Counted from the stretch's first letter, positions 35,401 through 46,896 are shown. The stretch is DNA of 64,000 nt from Russula earlei (GCA_025769875.1 JAGFNK010000237.1:1-64000), one strand, 5' to 3'. Numbers and translations are program-made. The notes: generated by a model from the letters alone, not told the origin.

Positions 35401-36456
35401 CATGGGGTTCTCATTGAGCTTGGCTTCACGCGCACGCATTCTGATGCTGGCATCTATCATCGCCAAGACACGGGGGGATCCACTATCATTATCATCCTCT
35501 ATGTCGATGATATCACAATCTTAAGCGACTCATGCGCGCAGATTACTGGCATCAAACAATCACTGTCTACACGCTATGAGATGACTGATCTAGGCGAGAT
35601 CGAGTCCTATCTTGGGATCCATGTAACGCACGATCACTCGGCTAAAGTGTTAGACATTGACCAATCTAGGTACATCTTGGAGATCATTAATCGCTTCAGG
35701 ATGGCGGATTCCAATCCGGTCTGCACCCCACTTCCATCCAGCGCGGAAATACATCTGGTTAAGCATACTGGACAGGCAATGCCTTCAGAAATAAAGTACT
35801 ACCAGAGAATAATTGGCAGCCTCCTGTATGTGCAAATTGGAATGCATCCAGACATCTCCTTTGCAGTCTCACATCTTGCACAGTATTCCAGCAATCCGTC
35901 AATGCAGCACCTACACCTTGCAAAATATGTGCTATCTTATCTTAACAGCACAGCCCAACTAAAGCTACATTACGATGGCGCGGGAGGCGTTGGACTGCAC
36001 AGATACTCCAATTCTAGTCTCGGAGATGATGCAGATGACTTTCACTCCACTTCGGGCTATGTATTCTTGCTATCCGGAGCTGCGATTTCCTGGTCCTCGC
36101 GTAAACAGAAGACCATTGCCCAGAGCACCACTCAAGCCGAGTATATGGCCCTAGCCGACGCAGCTAATCAAGCCACGTGGTATCGGAGCTTCTTCTCCAA
36201 AATTGGCTATGATATCACTGATCTGATTCTGCTCCATGGTGATAACAAAGGTGCCGTAGATCTTGCGCTCAATCCCATCACCGGAAGAAGATCAAAACAT
36301 ATCCCCATAAAGCATCATGCAATCAGACAGTACATCGAGGACGGACTGATTGATCTAGTCAGAACGCCCACAGCAGAGATGCTTGCTGATGGTCTAACCA
36401 AGCTGCATGCTCATGTGTTGCTTCAGACTTTCATCACTGGATTAGGTCTCATCTGA
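32470..36456 (+). pseudogene. copia H Gag-Pol, two TGA stops
   Basis: One continuous frame from ATG 32470 (MEIFDGTNWSTWSSRVLAV) to TGA 36456, about 1,328 codons, the usual copia size. It is broken only by TGA at 32530-32532 and 35095-35097. Counting from 32533: CCHC knuckle C183-C186-H191-C196; protease D258-S259-R260, where family members have D-S-G; integrase zinc site H387, H392, C420, C423; DD35E residues D450, D513, E549. RT and RNase H lie in 35098-36456, with VDVKLAF-like MDVKLAFLNG, LYVDDITIL (YVDD), STTQAEYMALADA and ADGLTKL. Both stops and the Gly to Arg change fit single C-to-T changes at CpG. Particle formation, processing and cDNA synthesis would all fail. Confidence 0.93.
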
Positions 36457-36489
36457 TCTAATCTACTGACTGTCTAGATCACAGGGGGA

Positions 36490-36924
36490 TGTTGAGATAA
36501 AGAGTAGCCGAAGTGTTGACGTGTCGGCCCAAACTGTCCGGGTGGCCCACAGGTCCGGACCACATAAGCGTTTCAGCTCAATTGATGAAACGCGTACGAT
36601 AGCAAAATTGATAGTGTGATCTAAGACAATCGGTAGCTAGCACATAGAGATTGTGAAAACAATTTGATAGTTACTACAGACAAAATAATTAGGGATGCTC
36701 TCAGATACTTAAGAGCGTTGTACATACAGTAGATACTTCAGTTTCATCTCACAGAAACTGAAGTAAGTACTTACTATCTCACAATCTTATCAGTAGCTGA
36801 TTACGCATTGTAGTATCATTTTATTAGGTAAATATGACACAAGTAGTTTTGTCTCACAGAAACTGAATATCATTTTATTAGATCTATTATGATCTAATCT
36901 ACCTTATCACTGCACGATTCAACA
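36490..36924 (+). repeat. LTR-H, 3' LTR of copia H
   Basis: 435 bp, TGTTGAGATAAAG..CACGATTCAACA, preceded by the polypurine tract ACAGGGGGA (36481-36489). Confidence 0.9.
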
Positions 36925-37449
36925 GTATTGCCCTGTCAAAGGGAGTGCATTAAGGCATTCGATTCCAGTTGCACATCTGCTGGAATGAAGCGATTGGCAA
37001 ACACTGTTTTAAAGTCTTGCCAGGAGCCATAATTGGTTGGTTGTAAGGCCTGAGCCTTTGTTGTTAGTTCTCAGGCCCAAGTCCCTGCTGGGGTACCAAT
37101 CTTGAAGTGTGTAAGGGCAGCTGCAACCCTTTTCCCTTCATCTGGGAATGAGTCCAGGTTGATAAAGTAATAGTTGTCTAAGGCAGCCCAGAATGTCTCT
37201 GTATTCTCTGCTTTGCCATCAAAGGCCTCTGGGGCAGTCCCAATGATTCGATTTTGCTGTGCCTGGATGGGTGCTGGTGCTGCCATTGAAACAGGTTGTT
37301 TTGGGGGTGGCACTGGAGCTGGAGCTGGTGGTACTGCTTGTGCAGGTATTAAGGGCAATGGTGCTGGTGGAGTCAGTGGTGCAGGTGGTGCAGGTGCTGC
37401 TGGTGCTGCTGGAGTTGTGACTGGAGGTATGGGGACTCATGCGGCTCTT

Positions 37450-38404
37450 TGTCATGAACCATTTCCCAGAGAGGGCCCTTGAAGGACCCTTCCTTATGAG
37501 AGCAAATGCAGCCTCTATGGTGTCACCCTGTTCACATGGACAAAAGGGGTGAGTAGAGGTGTCCACAATATCGCATGCGCATTGTCGCATAAGCAATTCT
37601 TGGCACAATCAACATACAGCAAGCCCCACTTAATAGCAACCCTTTTAGCAATAAAAGACAGTATTATAGCCTCCCTAAGGACCCATTAGGATGACTCTAA
37701 GTGCTCTACAATAGGCACTAACACAATACTAAAGACCCTACAACACGTTATTAGACTAACTCTAATAACTATAGAACGAACTATAAAGCAATACTAAGGT
37801 CCTTAATAGAAGTATTAGGGTCGACTCTAAGGACCCTAATAGAACTATATAAAGGGCCTTATAGGCAACTCTATTCCCTGAACCAAAACTACAAGTCCTC
37901 CAATGACTGGCCCTAAACTAACTAACAGCAAATGAATCGGGTGCTTTGCACATGTACTAAAGCAGTGAACACATGGACAGTAAAGGCTCTTACTCATCAA
38001 GAGAAGCCTTCTTACTCAACAGCTTACTGAACATGACTGAGCATGCTCAGTAAGCATACTCTGACTTCTTACTCATCTGTCTATTGTGCTTGATAACAAG
38101 GTTATGACTTGTTCCCTATTTTAGCAGTTCTCTTGTAGTATATAAGTGCTCAATAAAGTAGCAGACAGTCTTCAGACTGTCCATTTGTTTACGGCACTCT
38201 CCTGGGATACTCCTTTAAGGACTGTCCCCTTGTGACCATTCTGGCCTCTTCCATGTGTAACTGCTCAATGCTCCAAGTTACCATACCTCTTTGGTATCTG
38301 GTACTACTCTGGGTGTTATTACTAGCCCACGCCATCCTAGACATCTATCAACTCATCTTTGAGCTTATCCCTCACTCTTGAACTGGATAGTTTGACAGTG
38401 AGTC
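37450..38404 (+). mobile_element. LTR-B, forward, last 6 bp missing
   Basis: It starts TGTCATGAACC and ends ..CAGTGAGTC without the terminal TTGACA, joined directly to Helitron-like coding sequence. There is no target duplication. It joins two unrelated pieces of DNA, so it marks a deletion or exchange point. Confidence 0.85.
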
Positions 38405-39800
38405 AGGACCGCGTGAATATCAAGGCAATAGCAAAGGAATTGAGCCAAAGAGATGCACCAATTTGCATTCGGAGCGGGGCCAACTTCAACATCTTGGTAA
38501 GGGATGTTGGGGAATGTTAAGATCTGCTTGATCTTAATTTCCACTCTAGTGAAAGAGTTGCTTGAGATAGTTCAAGCACTAGACTTTGAATCCTTTGATA
38601 TTATCTTAGGAAGGGTGAATGGATTGAGATGAGAAGGGCCTCTTTCACTTAGAGCAGTGACTTGGTTTGAGAGAATGAGAATTGTGTGTAATTCAAGAAG
38701 TAAGTCAAACATAAGGCTTGACTCTTGATACACCAGAGTACTGTATTTATACTGTATCTCCATAATGGCTGACCTGAATTGTATGAAACTTGGGGAGCAC
38801 ATAGCTAAGACCCACTACTATCCAAAAACAAAGACCACAACTTGAAAGTATCAGTAATGACTCATGTGTGAGTCATTCTTTCCTGGTATCTGTCATCAGT
38901 CCAGTAAGCAATCACTAAGCACCAGTCATCCTATCAGTCAGCAATCACTAAGTATCAGTCAGTGAATCAGTAAGCAAACAGTAAGCAGAAATGAGTAAGC
39001 AATCATAGGTAAGCAAGCAAACATGAACACAAGTTGAATCCTAACAGGGAACCATCCTAGCTGGCCAGTGGGAAAAAGGAGGACATATCTGAGTGAGGGG
39101 TAAACAGGATGGATGTGAGTGATGTGCTCTGAATGGCCATCCCTAATGCTCAAGATGATGTCCTGTGAGTCCTTGATTTGATCTCCTTCACCTGGAATGA
39201 TAACTGCAATCTCATTGATATCATAAGCCTGCTTGAACTTCTGGACTGCAGCATGAGAGCAATAAAGCATGTACTGAAGAGTCTGCATGGTGCCTTGACT
39301 CAATCTAGAGTTGGCCTGATGGGCCATGCACACATTAAGGGCCATGCTAGGGTCATAGATGTAAAGCTGTGCATAAGAAGGGGCAGCATCAGGCCTCTCT
39401 GGTGGAAAAAGAGACTCAATCCTATGAATAAGTTCCTCATGCAGCTTGAAGACCCGAGGCCCATGTCCTCCCTGATTCACAGAATGATCCACCTGTCTTC
39501 CCACTGAGGTAAAGGCCAAAGCATCGTTGTAGGAGCAAATATGAAGGTGAAATGCTTTAGAAATAGGATCTTGGCCAGTGAGAAGGTGGTAAAGCTCAGG
39601 GGGACATGGGTGAAGGGAAGGAAAGGCAATCTTGCCACTCAAGCAACACATGCCAAACTTAGGAGTCCTTTGAGATGAGTTGGCAAGGCACTCATCTAGC
39701 CAATGAAGTGCCTTGCAGAAAGGGCATTGAATGTTCATGCCTTCAAGATCATGAATAGCCCATGTGGGATCAAAAGGATGTCATGCAATGGGCATGGCTT
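38405..39800 (-). pseudogene. Helitron-type N-terminal protein, truncated
   Basis: Minus strand from about 39790: PFDPTWAIHDLEGMNIQCPFCKALHW, PKFGMCCLSGKIAFPSLHPCP, ICSYNDALAFTSVGRQVD, SYAQLYIYDPSMALNVCMAHQANSR, FPTGQLGWFP. This is the conserved block that precedes the HUH Rep domain in Helitron replicase-helicases (Helitron_like_N). A solo LTR-E (38515-39046) interrupts it after GWFP. With the LTR removed the frame continues NIPYQDVEVGPAPNANWCISLAQF down to 38405, where LTR-B truncates it. The HUH motif, helicase domain and Helitron 3' hairpin are not in the window. Apart from the insertion no stop was seen in this block. Confidence 0.85.
38515..39046. mobile_element. Solo LTR-E in the Helitron gene
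   Basis: 532 bp with target duplication GGGAA (38510-38514, 39047-39051). Precise excision would restore the Helitron reading frame. Confidence 0.95.
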
Positions 39801-40005
39801 GAGGAGGTGGCAGCATAGATTGGCCCATATCTGGATGCTATAATATCTCTTAAGTATATATCTTCTCCCTTCAAAGAATAGAAACTTACAGGCAAGGGAT
39901 ATTCTGGATAAACTTGGGCATGAGGATAAGGAGGAGGACTTGGAGGAACAAAGGAGGTGGGGAGGGGCAGGAGGGGCAGGGGCAGGGGCAGGAGCAGGAG
40001 CAGGG

Positions 40006-40049
<44 letters not shown>

Positions 40050-41050
40050 CAGATTCACAGGAAATATTATAGGGGCAGGAATGTGATGACCTCTGTTCTG
40101 TGGATGAGGAACTGGAAGGGAAAATCTTGACATAGAAGGGCTAGAAGAAATAGGGGCAGTTATGATAGCTTACTGTATTAAATGTTAGAAATAATATAGA
40201 TATAGATAATGAAAACTTACAGGGGCAGGGACATGCCAACCTCTTGGCTGTGGAGGAAGAGGAAGAGCAGCAAGCTGAGCAGCCAAGTCAGCTGGCAAAT
40301 ACTGATACTGCCTGTTAGGATGAGGAAGAGGAAAGGGGGGGTTAGTAGCAAGATCAGGAGTGGAAACAGAGCCAGAGCGAGATCCATATATAGAAGCAGC
40401 AGCAGCAGCAGAGCCAGAGCCAGAGCCAGAGCCAGGAGCAGCTGAATGGGACTTTGTAATAATCTGCAACACATATTCATTAATAAAATTATTATAAATG
40501 TATAATTTGAGATAAAGTTGACTCACAGGAGGAGGGGCAAGAAGAGAAGTGGCAGAAGTTTGTCTATAATGTTGTGGAGGAGCAGGCATTGGTTAAAGGG
40601 CAGCCACTTGAGCAACCAAATTAGCTGGTAAGTGACAATAGACTTGTCCTTGAAATTGAACAGGTTGTCTGGCAGCTGAGGAGCCAGCAGGTGTCCTATG
40701 CTTTTCAGGACTGCCCAAAGTGCAACTGGCATGCTCAGCTTGACATGCAGCAGCCTGAGATTGCTGATGAGAGGTGGGAGGAGTGCCAGACATGGGGGCT
40801 AATAAATGAAACAGGGCTATCAACACTGCATTAATTAAAATGTAGTAAACATACCTTGTTGATTGTTGAAATGGGTGGAAGTTGAAGGGTTGTGAGTGGC
40901 TGAAAACATATATAAAAAAACATCCAGCTGTCCAGAAAGTGAGGGACTCACTATATAGAGAAACTGGACTGTTCAGTAGGGGCAGAGGATGGTGGTTGGT
41001 GGCAGAGGATTGATTCCCGCAGCACCAACAGGCAACCACCTGTTTATGCC
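39801..41050 (-). pseudogene. Upstream exons of the Helitron-associated gene, Pro/Ala-rich
   Basis: Minus strand. Two well-formed introns lie at 40799-40854 (GTATGT..TTATTAG, 56 bp) and 40464-40526 (GTGAGT..TTGCAG, 63 bp), and a donor GTAAGT lies at 40220. The exon 40527-40798 contains VYCHLPANLVAQVAAL, and the exon 40221-40463 contains QYQYLPADLAAQLAALP followed by RGWHVPAP. A further exon has NRGHHIPAPI and then a (Pro-Ala)n run. So the same module recurs in successive exons. One in-frame TAA follows VAQVAAL, and the last acceptor could not be fixed in phase. Function unknown. The link to the Helitron N block downstream rests on strand and proximity. Confidence 0.5.
39966..40048. repeat. 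GGAGCA/GGGGCA hexanucleotide microsatellite
   Basis: Imperfect 6-bp units. On the minus strand they encode the (Pro-Ala)n run. Confidence 0.9.
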
Positions 41051-41989
41051 CTTGAGCCCAAGTTCTGCATCACATGGAGCCCAGCCCAGTTAACGGGCTC
41101 TGCTCAGCCATAGTGCACACACATGCACTCTGGCTCTGTCCAGGGGAAAGCAAAGCCCAGTTAACAGGGATCCAGACAACACTAACATTGATTTATGCAA
41201 ATTTTATATTTATTTAGCAGGAAGTGAATTACATCCATAAATATTACATTCCTGCACAAGGTTGAAAAGCATCTTATATGCAATTGCAACCTCACCTGCC
41301 TCTGCAGGCATTGTCAGGTCCACACCACCCCCAATGGCCATGTTGGCCAACACATTGAGCTATCACTGTCCCATGAGAAAGAACAGCTTGCATGCTTGGT
41401 GCATCATGGCCACCAACACATGCCTCACTGCCATCTCCATCATTGTCGCTGCCATCCTTGCTGTCAGCATCATCTGCATACCACCACCCATGCTTGAGAT
41501 GACTCTCACTCCCATGGCAATGTTCTTGCCCACATGGGCAGCAGCAGTGGCACCCTCACCAGAACTTTGTGCTCTGGCAGCACTGCTGCCTTGCAGAGAG
41601 GCAGGATCCATGCCAGTGAGCTTGGCATCATATGGTGCAAGCATGATCAGGTTGTGCCAGAGCCATCAGCCCATGAGCAGCTCAGTTGACATCCACTGCA
41701 GTGCCACATTGATGTGGTCCACCAACACTGCAATACCTGTCACATGCAGCAGAAAGTGGGGTGGGAGGGGAGGGGGCAGCATCATTGCTGCATCCAGGCC
41801 ATGCTGTGTCACAATGAAGAGAGGCTTGTGAAATGGGACAATGGGCTATTGCACTGAGGGAAGGAAGAGGGAAAGAGAATGAGAGAACACATAAAAATGA
41901 AAATGAAAACACATGCTGGTAGAGCCCAAAAATCCCTGATTGTGCATGCATGAAAACATGCATTTCTTGCCATCCAAGTATTGAGTGTG
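41051..41989. other. No gene assigned; low-complexity spacer
   Basis: A minus-strand frame at 41363-41644 reads MLAPYDAKLTGMDPASLQG and is unusually Ala/Met-rich. A longer plus frame overlaps it. No domain is recognised in either. The right part (41860-41985) is AG-rich. Confidence 0.4.
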
Positions 41990-42953
41990 TGTCAAGACTC
42001 ACTGTTGAACAATCCAGTTCAAGAGCGAGGGGTTAGTTCAGAGACAAGTTGATAGATGTCTAGGATGGCGTGGGCTAGAAGCAGGGTCCAAAGTAGTAAC
42101 AGATACCAGAGAGGTACTGTTACTGTGAGAGTCGAGCAATCACGCAGAGAAGAGGCCAGGATAGTCACAAGGAGACAGTCCTTAAAGGAGTATCCCAGAG
42201 ATGGAGAGTGCCATAAACAAATGGACAGTCTGAGGACTGTCCGCTACTTTATTGAGCGCTTATATACTACAAGAGAACTGCTAAATAGGGAACAAGTCAT
42301 AACCTTGTTATCAAGCACAATAGAGTGATGAGTAAGAAGTTCAAGTGCCCTTACTGAGCATGCTCAGTCATGCTCAGTAAGCTGCTGAGTAAGAAGGCTT
42401 CTCTTGATGAGTAAGAGCCTTCACTGTCCACGTGTTCACTGCTTTAGTACACGTGCAAGCACCTGATTCATTTCCTGTTAGTAAGTTTAGGGCCGGTCAT
42501 TTGAGGACTTGTAGTCTGGTTTGGGGAATAGTGTTATTCTATAAGGCCCCTTATATAGTTCTATTAGGGTCCTTAGAGTCGACCCTAATGTTTCTATTAA
42601 GGTCCCTAGTATTGCCTTATAGTTCATTCTATAGTTATTAGAGTTAGTCTAATAACGCGTTGCAGGGTCTTTGATACTGTGTTAGTGTCTATTGTAGAGC
42701 ACTTATAGTCGTCCTAAAGGGTCCCTAGGAAGGTCCTAGTATTGTCTTTTATTGTTAAAAGGGTTGCCTCTAAGTGGGGCTTGCTGTATGTTGATTGTGC
42801 CAAGAATTGCTCGCAAGACAATGCACGTGCAATATTGTGGACACCTCTACTCACCCCTTTTGTTCGAGTGAACAGGGTGACACCATAGAGGCTGGGTTTC
42901 CTCCTATAAGGAAGGGTCCTTCAAGGGCCCTCTCCAGAGAACGGTTCATGACA
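41990..42953 (-). mobile_element. Solo LTR-B, reverse
   Basis: 964 bp with target duplication GTGTG (41985-41989, 42954-42958). Confidence 0.96.
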
Positions 42954-43063
42954 GTGTGGGGATTCTATGATCATGTGTGGAGGGAGCTTGGAGCACTTGA
43001 GGAAAGGGTAGAGAGTATGAGAGACAGTTCACAAAAATGAAAAGGAATAACACACCTGGCAAT

Positions 43064-43892
43064 TGTCAAGACATGTACTGCTGATCACTAAGGACTCAGG
43101 AGCAGGTGGGCAAGGGTCGGAACAGATGATATGCGGCGAAGGCGGCGTTGAACAAGAGGACGAGCCAAATGATGAGGAGGTACCAGATGGGGACTGGTAG
43201 GTGTTGCAAGAGACAAAGGCGAAGGCTGGAGGCCAGTGTAGTGAGAGGGCTTTAAGCAAGGCAGTCATTGAAGAGTACCTTGGAGACGAGGGGAATCTTT
43301 AGACTGAGCGGTCACAGGGGAGTACCCAGGAAGATGAGAGTATCACAAATGGACAATCTGACGACTGCCATACTTCATTGGGGCTTATATACAGTGTACA
43401 GGGTCGATTACAAAGAGCTGGAACTATTCTAGACCCTTTGGTACCATCCAATAGGACTACAGAGGCATAAACTTGCTTGTGTCAAGTTCCAGGCTTACTG
43501 AGCACATTACTGATCATTGTGGAGCGATGACATCATTATGATGTCACTGTGGAGTGCTTAGTGAGCTTATGAGGTCACTGTGGAGTTTCTCAGTCAGCCA
43601 TGATGTCATTGGAGCCTTGATGACATCAGATGAGTTATGCAACAGTTTCTAAGAGTTTGTGCCGCTGTTTCGGGTTCTTGGTGGCTGGGTGACCATGTGG
43701 CTGCCACGCAATGATTCCCCGATTTGGAAACGGGTGCCTGGTCATGTTATAACGCCTTTGCAATAGCAATATCTTGCACTGCAGGAGGGATAGCCCAGAA
43801 AACAGAAGGGAGTTGGTAATGCAAAGTGAGAGAGGTCTCTCTTGAGTGAAATGGGACCATCTATGGCCAGGACCTGGCCTTTTTTCATAACA
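43064..43892 (-). mobile_element. Solo LTR-A, reverse
   Basis: 829 bp with target duplication GCAAT (43059-43063, 43893-43897). Confidence 0.96.
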
Positions 43893-45370
43893 GCAATGCA
43901 TGGGAATGACTGCACATGGGAACACTTGCAGTGGCTGCTTGTGCCATTCGGTGGTTGCAGTCATGGTTATGGCCATTGCATTGTGGTTGCCACTGTGACA
44001 GTGACATTGTCATTGTCACTGCTGCTTGAGAGGAAAAAGAAGAAGAAAAAACTGAGAGGAAAAACACAGGGAAACACACACATGCGCCCAGGAGAAAGGA
44101 GGCCAGTGATGCTTGAGGGTACTGCACACATGATTCTGATGCAGGTGAGGCAGGGATGTGTGTCTTGCTTGTGCATAGAAAAGATGACAAAAAAAGAGAA
44201 AAAGGGAGAATGCACTGGAAGGAAAGGGGAGAACATGTGTATGAAAACTAAATTCGAAGATGCCACAGTGAGAAAACACATGTTTCTTCCCATCATGAGA
44301 AAGTGCTCCCAGCCATGCTGGGGCCAGTCACCTGCATGGTCCCAGAGCCCATGAGAGATGTCTCCATGCACAGGCTGCCAAACTTTGGGGACCCACACAC
44401 ATGCTTGGAACAGCACGAGGCCCAGTACCAAAGGGCTGAGGCCAAGATTTATGCAACACCATGAGAGGAGGCCACCCGGCAGGTGCAGATTAAGGTGCAG
44501 CAGGCAGAGGATGCAGAAAGGACATGGTGGGAACAATTGGAGCATGATCTTGTGCAGAGGAAGGTGATGCAAGTGGCAAGGGAGGAGGCGAAGCACAGGA
44601 CAAAACATATTGCATATCATTCTTGAGGTCTTGGCCTGGAGTTGCCACACATGTTTGAGTTGATCACAGGGTAGAGGGCATTGCATAGGAAGTTGACAAA
44701 GTGGGAGAAAAAGAGAAAAAAAAAAATTGCCTAAAAAAAAAATGCATGCACAAGCAGTAAAAGGTACATTGACAAAGAACCATCTGGCATTAGCTGTTGG
44801 TCTTGCAGGAAAAGGGGTGGGAAGAGCAGGAAGGAGGGAAAGTGGGAGAGAAAGCAAGAGAAAGAGAACATGGGGTATACAAACACAAACATGCAAGTGG
44901 TCACATGCAAAAATATACTTCTTTCAAATCAGGCAAACTTGACTCTTCAGGGCTGGGGAAAGATGCAAAGTAGAGCTGAGGAGGCAAAGTGAAAAACAAA
45001 AGACAGGGCAAAAACACATGAAATGTGTGTCACACATGTGGACCACTCCTCACCATCTTGATGGCTGTGTCATCACTGTGATGCTGGTCATGCTGTCACT
45101 TTGAGAAAGGGTTAGAAAAAGTGCAGAAATATTGAGTCAGAAAAGAAACAAACAAACAAAAAATGAAAGGAACATGAAATGTGCACTAGATTCATGATTG
45201 GCAATTGCATGATTGGTTTTGATGGTCACTTGGTGTTCTTGTGGTCTTGTCTTGGCTTGAAGTGGTCACCCATGCTGAAAGGAACTTGCAAAGCAAAGTG
45301 CAGAGGAGCGTGAGTGGGTGGGAGAAGAAAGAGAAAATTTGCCATGGCAAACATGCCATCATCATGGACA
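43893..45370. other. AG-rich spacer with a coiled-coil-like frame remnant
   Basis: One plus frame at about 44370-44625 reads LEQHEAQYQRAEAKIYATP, a stop, then QVQIKVQQAEDAERTWWEQ..VAREEAKHR, a plausible broken coiled coil. Otherwise purine-rich simple sequence with no recognised gene. The long minus-strand frame here is Leu/Phe/Cys-rich and looks like a composition artefact. Confidence 0.4.
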
Positions 45371-45559
45371 TAGGGCTGTTCACCGTACCGTATTATGGGT
45401 ACGGTTGTATATTTGATGGGTCCAGATGGGTCTACCTGTCCTGACCCCATACTGTATATCAACTTACTGTGAACTCAAACGGGATGGTACGGGGGATTGA
45501 ACGGCCATATTATGGGTAACAGGTCATATATTAGGAACTAAACTACTGATACAACACAT

Positions 45560-45930
45560 TCTCATTGCAAGTGCAATTTCTTTTTGACTAGTATAAGGGT
45601 CCTGATGGTCTCCACCTTCAAGCTAGCACAACAGAGAGAGATTGTGTCTCAGCCACCAGAGAAAACCCTCTCTACAGCCACTGCAGAAGCTGATGACGAC
45701 AGTGAGCTGTGAATAAAAGGAAAGAAAAAAGAAAAACTCACCTGGGATGGACAAGACGTCACATCCAAGCCAATACAAGTTGGGAAAAGAAGTTCGGTGG
45801 CGCAACCACCACTGAATTGGATTGCAAGTGTCAAAATCCTCTTGGGGGAGCTTCCAGAACTCAAAAAGTTTGTCGATCAGCACACAAGGTTTCCGGAATC
45901 GAGCAGTAAAATTCTTCTGTGGGGAGCAGT
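45560..45930 (-). pseudogene. hAT-2 transposase C-terminal part
   Basis: Minus strand: LPQEDFDTCNPIQWWLRHRTSFPNLYWLGCDVLSIP matches the hAT block before the dimerisation domain. Next is a short intron opening GTGAGTTTTTC near 45745, then SASAVAVERVFSGG, a stop (TGA) where RDTISLRR is expected, and DTISLCCASLKVETIRTLILVKK. The TGA again fits CGA decay. The rest of the catalytic core is lost upstream at the LTR-A/LTR-F block. Confidence 0.85.
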
Positions 45931-46308
45931 TGTCAAGACATGTACTGCTGATCCATGTGGACTCAGGAGCAGGTGGGCAAGGGTCGGAACAGATGGTACA
46001 CGGCATAGGCAGCGTTGAACAGGAGGACGAGGCAAATGACTAGAATGTACCAGATGGGGACTGATACGTGTAACTGGAGGCAGAGGCAAAGACTGGAGGC
46101 CAGTGCAGCAAGAGGGCTTTAGACAAGGTGGTCATTGAAGAGTACCTCGGAAGCGAGGGGAGTCTTTAAACTGAGTGGTCATGGGGGAGTACCCAGGAAG
46201 ATGAGAGTATCACAAATGGACAGTCTGACGACTGCCATGCTTCATTGGGGCTTATATACAGTGTACAAGGTCGATTACAAAGAACTGGGACTATTCTAGA
46301 CTCCTTGG
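45931..46308 (-). mobile_element. LTR-A fragment, reverse
   Basis: It begins TGTCAAGACATG and is cut at ..AGACTCCTTGG by the start of LTR-F. The rest of LTR-A does not resume after LTR-F. Confidence 0.9.
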
Positions 46309-46896
46309 TGTTACCGAGTGGTTTGGGGTCCGGAAGATGCCGGAACACCTGAACTATGGACTGCACCGTTTGCATTATGCATGTGTCAGATCTTGATCGT
46401 TTATGTTCCTTGATATCACATTCGGAGCGCGTTGATCGTACCTTTCAGAAGATGTACTGAAGAAGCAATGAGTAGCATTGCTTCTGTCCCAGATGTTCCT
46501 GTACCGCCACGTACGTCGATTCCTTGATTGGGGAAGCACTTAATGCTTCCAGCACCGAGATCGTTTACATAGAAGCAACCTTGCTTCTATGAGCCATGTT
46601 TTGCTTCTATAGCACCGACTAGTACTACAGTAGTACAAACCTTATCCCTGTAGGGCTATATAAAGCCCCCAGTCATAACAGTTGAGCCCTAAGCTCGACT
46701 TAGTTTGCCAATCCCAAACAGTTGACTCCTACCCCGTCTGCAGAGCCCCTCTCATCTTGTTGTCATACTCTAGAAGGATCTAACACTCCTTCCCCTTCAC
46801 GAGTATTGCTTGCTTGACTCAAGCATATCTGCATTGGTAGGACGCGTTTATAGACGCGACCATTGATCTTATTTAAGGCACTTTGGAGCCTTAACA
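46309..46896 (+). mobile_element. LTR-F without target duplication
   Basis: 588 bp with intact termini TGTTACCGAG and GCCTTAACA. Flanks CTTGG and AGGAG do not match: LTR-A lies left, hAT-2 sequence right. Three hairpins at 46461-46485, 46532-46550 and 46571-46588 share GAAGCA. TATATAAAGCCCC near 46658. Confidence 0.92.

Larger units (their letters stand above)
32073..36924 (+). mobile_element. Ty1/copia element H with palindromic 5' end
   Basis: 4,852 bp with perfect target duplication GTATT (32068-32072, 36925-36929). The right end is a normal 435-bp LTR. The left end is not an LTR but a 109-bp inverted repeat built from the LTR's last 52-57 bp. A primer-binding site and the gag-pol frame follow. 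Two TGA stops and a protease change make it inactive. Confidence 0.93.
26028..37449 (-). mobile_element. Ty3/gypsy chromovirus gypsy-B
   Basis: Minus-strand order from right to left: gag, zinc knuckle, protease, RT, RNase H, integrase, chromodomain, 3' LTR-B. It is interrupted by copia H and a solo LTR-A, both in gag. The 5' LTR and extreme gag N terminus are missing: at 37450 a forward LTR-B cuts it. It faces gypsy-A tail to tail. Confidence 0.85.
30620..37449 (-). pseudogene. gypsy-B gag, split by LTR-A and copia H
   Basis: Gag pieces are at 36930-37449, 31885-32072 and 30620-31051. The N part is Pro/Ala-rich (PAPAPVPPPKQPVSMAAPAP), followed by APEAFDGKAENTETFWAALDNYYFINLDSFPDEGKRVAAALTH-type capsid sequence. 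The middle has MFAFCHNLNQGIHTKILGITHA and ALVKKAREFDQ. The C part has a CCHC knuckle (CYYCGKPNHMAKDC). Frames agree when the two insertions are removed with one target copy each. The N terminus is lost at the forward LTR-B. No ATG remains in frame at the right end, so the copy would not be translated from its own start. Confidence 0.8.

Noticed and set aside
37450..38404. 5' LTR of gypsy-B
   Set aside because: It is in the opposite orientation to the element and lacks its terminal six bases.
41262..41831. 189-codon plus-strand frame
   Set aside because: No recognised domain, Cys/Met-rich, and a better-looking frame lies opposite; left unassigned.
43967..44896. 309-codon minus-strand frame
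   Set aside because: Leu/Phe/Cys-rich translation of purine-rich spacer DNA; no domain, and the region is cut by element insertions.
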